This document shows positions 60,876 to 64,000 of a DNA stretch of 64,000 nucleotides, in pieces; within the stretch, counting starts at the first letter, position 1; the number at the start of each line of letters is the position of its first letter. A program made the translations under genes and the position numbers. The notes beneath the pieces are model-generated. The model ran no database searches and had not been told where the DNA came from. It worked only from the letters and a program-made list of their open reading frames with translations. Source of the DNA: Cheiracanthium punctorium. Its lineage: Eukaryota > Arthropoda > Arachnida > Araneae > Cheiracanthiidae. The stretch spans positions 94,600-158,599 of the forward strand of contig JAWZYV010016541.1 in NCBI GenBank assembly GCA_038373885.1. Reading direction: 5' to 3'.

Positions 60876-62247
60876 TTTTTATATTACATATAATGCAGTC
60901 TTTATATATACGCAAAAAGTATTAATTTTAAGTAGAAAATCTTTCAAATCTCAGAATTAGTACAAAGCGCGGGTCTCACTGCGATCACCCAATTCTGATT
61001 TTCGTTGTATTAAAAAAGGAAAACTATATAGTTCCCCAAGACAAGCATGTCTTTGCCGGCAGGGGTATTTGTTGGAAAACGGTTTCGTCTTGAGTTTTGC
61101 GCATGCATTGCTCAACTGCAGTTCGTTTTCAAAAACTGCAAGAGACAAAAGCCATGCCAAAATTGAATCCCAGGTGTCTAACCTTTGAAGATCCTCGCAG
61201 GTGCAAAAGATTCAAATTTAAAAATATTGCACCGTGGTGGTCCTTTATGAAGCTGCCGACGGAATAAATTGCGCCGGATATGACTTTACTTTCAAGTGGC
61301 CCGCCTTTACAAAAGCACAATATCCTCTGAAGGAAAGCGCCATTTTTCGTTTTGTGATGAAATCATTTCATTTTTTATTCTGGCGCCGGCTAAGATTTAC
61401 CGGATTTCGTTTGCGATTGCTTTTCTTTGTAGTCTCCCCGCTTTTGGTAAAACTTGATGACCCTCCCTCCATACATGCCGACGTCCTCTGTTGCGTCTAG
61501 TCTAACATGCAGTAACCCTTTTGGAAGTGGTCTGACACGTCATCAAAGTGGCTCGGGGAGAAACTATAAAAGAAAGAAAGAAAACATTTCTATTATTCTA
61601 AATGCTATCAAAACTTCTCCTTCGTATCGTAAATAACAAATTTTGAAAAACCTTCATTAAAATTTTTCTGCATCGCTTACGATAAAAAAACATTTTTTAT
61701 AAGACGCAGCTTATTTTTCAATGGAAAAAAAAATGCCCAAAGGTATAGTTATCATCTGAAGCAGGATGTGGCAGTAAAAAATTCTAAGAAAACGCGAATG
61801 ACAATTTTACCTTTTATCAAAACGTTTATTTTTTCAAACCTCCTGCCATGCAATTCCATTCGTTTTTTATTTTGTCTGTTTTACTTATTTTTTTCAACCC
61901 ATTCCTAGAAGGTAGACGCACTCGTTTCCAGTCGACTTAATGAAATTTCTACGAAGTCAAGTAAGGAGTCATTTAATTTGTTGTGTTGGAAATAAGTAGC
62001 ATTTAGAAGTTTCATAGAATAACACAGAGGACTTGGAATGGCATTTGCTATTATAGAATTAATTGCTTCAGAAGAGGGAAAAGAATTGTTTTTGATAGGA
62101 GGAGATTTCAAAATGAATATTTTTAAAGGAAATAAAAACTTGATGTGTGGGTTTCAAAGACGCGATTCCCGTGAGAACGTTGCTTTCTTGAAAATCGTAT
62201 ATTCTGTTGTTGCCAAGCAATATCCAATTACAAAAAAGTCTCGCTTG
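60876..62247. other. GC-richer interval without a convincing gene
   Basis: Several short overlapping frames occur at 60957-61636 and 61905-62256 on both strands. None shows a recognised domain. A TATAAAAG (61566-61573) on the plus strand, preceded by CACGTCAT, looks promoter-like but no frame of note follows. Confidence 0.4.
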
Positions 62248-62250
62248 GTT

Positions 62251-62690
62251 GAATAAAACAAATATATGACTCAGGTAGGTCTGAAGCTATTTCATAGAGG
62301 AGTCATTTGATTGGTTGAAAGTATTTTGTCGACAAGTAACGCAGAAGGTCTTTGACCAAACTGAAAGAAAGTTCAAATTCTTTTGAAAAGAATTTTTATT
62401 TTATTTATCTTTTAATGATTCTGGTAAGGAAAAAATTAAGAACGTTGAACCAAACAAATGTATGACTCAGGTAGCTCCGAAGATGTTTCATAGACGAGTC
62501 ATTTGATTGGTTTAAAGTATTTTGTCCACAAGTAATGCAAAAGGTCTTTGACCAAATTGGTCAGTTCAAATTCTTTTCCTGATCCAATTCCTGGAAAAGT
62601 TCAAATTCTTTTAAAAAGAGTTTTTATTTTATTTATTTTTTAATGATTCTGGTAAGGAAAAAATTAAGAACGTTGAACCAAAGAGGAATG
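62251..62690. repeat. ~196-bp tandem duplication, second copy with an insertion
   Basis: The block from GAATAAAACAAATATATGAC to GGAAAAAATTAAGAACGTT is repeated from 62447 (GAACCAAACAAATGTATGAC). Shared landmarks are GAGTCATTTGATTGGTT, AGGTCTTTGACCAAA and GATTCTGGTAAGG. Copy 2 is longer by about 45 bp owing to a local duplication around 'gttcaaattctttt'. A related GAGTCATTTAATTTGTTG at 61967 may be an older unit. Confidence 0.9.
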
Positions 62691-62739
62691 CCAGACTATA
62701 AGAGTTGAACGCACTCAGGAATATAGAAAGAAAAGATGG

Positions 62740-62962
62740 TTAAGACAAAGCTACGCGAGGGATATCTGCCTAAAGTTGGATGCCTTGTATAGAGGACTTT
62801 TTAAGTGCTTCTAAGCGTATTCACGTTACATTTGCAGAAAACTGCCCCCAAACTCCAGACTGTTAGATCGACAGCGACGAAGTGGGCCGCAAGCCTGGAC
62901 CTTCACACTCCAACCATCTACCAATGTTCAGTGTCTTATCCTCTCGGCCACTGGTCAGTATA
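62740..62962 (-). mobile_element. tRNA-derived SINE, near full length
   Basis: Read on the minus strand it starts CAGTGGCCGAGAGGATAAGA (A box), then TGTGAAGGTCCAGGCTTGCG (B-box region). It continues GATCTAACAGTCTGGAGTTT, GTAACGTGAATACGC and TTAGGCAGATATCCCTCGCG, ending AGCTTTGTCTTAACC. An 'aaagaaaaga' motif on both sides could be the target-site duplication but is low complexity. Confidence 0.9.
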
Positions 62963-64000
62963 AAAAGAAAAGAAGAGTCTTCTGTTTAGCTCCTAGGCAA
63001 TATAGTTTGGCTGGAGTGACACTTATACGTAGTCGACTTGAGGTTTATGGCGCTGTTGATTCGCGTGAAGCAAGATTATCTATTTGAAAGGTAGTGCTAT
63101 GCTGTGGTAGGATTTTCGCAAGGGAATCTTCTTTTTACACAATACCGTTAAAACTTCCAAAATTTCAAACACTAAATCAGGATGCTTATTTCTTCACGAC
63201 CAAAGCAATTTACCAGTTTGAATAGCGGAAGAAGCCATACAGAGATTTTCCTCCTGACGTCATGGCAAACTTTAGGCTATACCTATCTCTTTGAATTTCT
63301 CTTCTCAATTTATTACTCATAATCTTTTAGAAGAATGAAAAATATTCCTTGATTTGGCAGACGTAACAGCTGAGATTCCACTTCTGTGCCCACCGTTGCT
63401 GCAAGGGGACAGTCTTCAACAATTTACACTTCATTCCTCGTCGCGCGCATGTGCAGGGGATATTTTGAGCATTTTGGTCTTCATTTACCTGTTTGTTAAC
63501 AATGACTGTGGAATTAAAACGAACTTTCCGATTATGCTTCATCAAAAACTAATGCATTTTTCACGGAAAGCGCTTGTGTAAAATTGATTATTAATAGGAT
63601 TGATTATTTAGGTACGGATTATTTATTGATTGAAGGATTGGTTGTTAAATAGATTATTAAAGTGATTGGTTACAGGTAAATGAAAACGACGTTTCCTCTC
63701 ATACATTGCTGTGTAACATTGCGTAACCAAAGGGCCGGTTCAGTTAATATCCTATAACAAAATCCCATAGTAACAAGTCCCATCCCATAACAAAAATCTT
63801 CAGTTGCGAAAAATAGTAAATTAATCGGAATAACAGCTTTCCCTGAAGCGATTAAAAGCTTCGACAATTACAGCTGTGTAATATTTGGCAAGTACTTCCT
63901 ACTTTTGAGAACCCGAAAAGAGAATCTGATCGTCCCGCTCCTAAATGTCTAGGCCGAAGAGCATTTTAGAATTTCTCAATGGATTGTAAGATCCGTAACA
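62963..64000. other. No supported gene
   Basis: Frames at 63327-63581 overlap on opposite strands and show no recognisable domain. The 63583-63680 stretch is a loose ATTGATTATT-like simple sequence. Confidence 0.45.

Noticed and set aside
61234..62256. Short frames at 61.2-62.3 kb as exons of a gene
   Set aside because: Frames overlap on opposite strands, show no domain, and lack a consistent set of splice signals. A host exon cannot be excluded without transcript data.

Overview
This window looks like intergenic or heterochromatic DNA from the nuclear genome of an animal, probably an arthropod. A chelicerate would fit, but nothing here proves the taxon. The evidence is strong AT bias, absence of any convincing intact protein gene, tRNA-derived SINEs with target-site duplications, relics of Tc1/mariner-, pogo-, hAT- and piggyBac-type DNA transposons, and about 35 kb of tandem satellite. 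The open frames seen are short and scattered. The few with recognisable protein homology are transposase remnants. There are no bacterial operons, no rRNA or functional tRNA genes, and no CRISPR array.

Layout. 0.58-4.9 kb: an array of ~345-bp units, each containing a ~100-bp foldback, interrupted by an 866-bp TTAA-flanked transposon derivative. 5.0-7.2 kb: composite minisatellites. 7.3-8.1 kb: a Tc1-like relic with a readable transposase C-terminus. 8.5-11.2 kb: a small palindrome, a hAT-like MITE and several SINE pieces. 11.3-13.3 kb: a 2-kb pogo-like relic holding a nested 241-bp MITE. 14.9-16.6 kb: a duplicated segment with and without a SINE, and a hAT-like MITE nested inside another SINE. 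16.1-32.6 kb: an old, degenerate dimeric satellite (~360-bp monomers, ~720-bp dimers, 3-4-kb higher-order blocks) carrying SINEs that were amplified with it. 32.7-35.4 kb: a dense cluster of inverted-repeat elements. 36.6-37.2 kb: a 57/58-bp minisatellite next to a promoter-like block reading leftwards. 38.2-41.6 kb: a SINE with perfect target-site duplication, two copies of a TTAA-type MITE and a pogo-like element. 41.4-60.6 kb: 61 nearly identical ~314-bp repeats. 60.6-64 kb: a foldback element split by a GC-rich MITE, a 196-bp tandem duplication and another SINE.

The most interesting feature is the 19.2-kb young satellite. Its origin can be read directly. The repeat unit is the last 131 bp of a complete TTAA-flanked MITE lying at the left edge, plus the 184 bp that originally followed it. 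The right edge runs into the single-copy continuation, which begins inside a foldback element of the family seen at 0.6-5 kb. The window therefore records the birth of a satellite from a transposon end, beside a much older satellite of different sequence. How these parts work together is structural, not metabolic: successive insertion, duplication and homogenisation.
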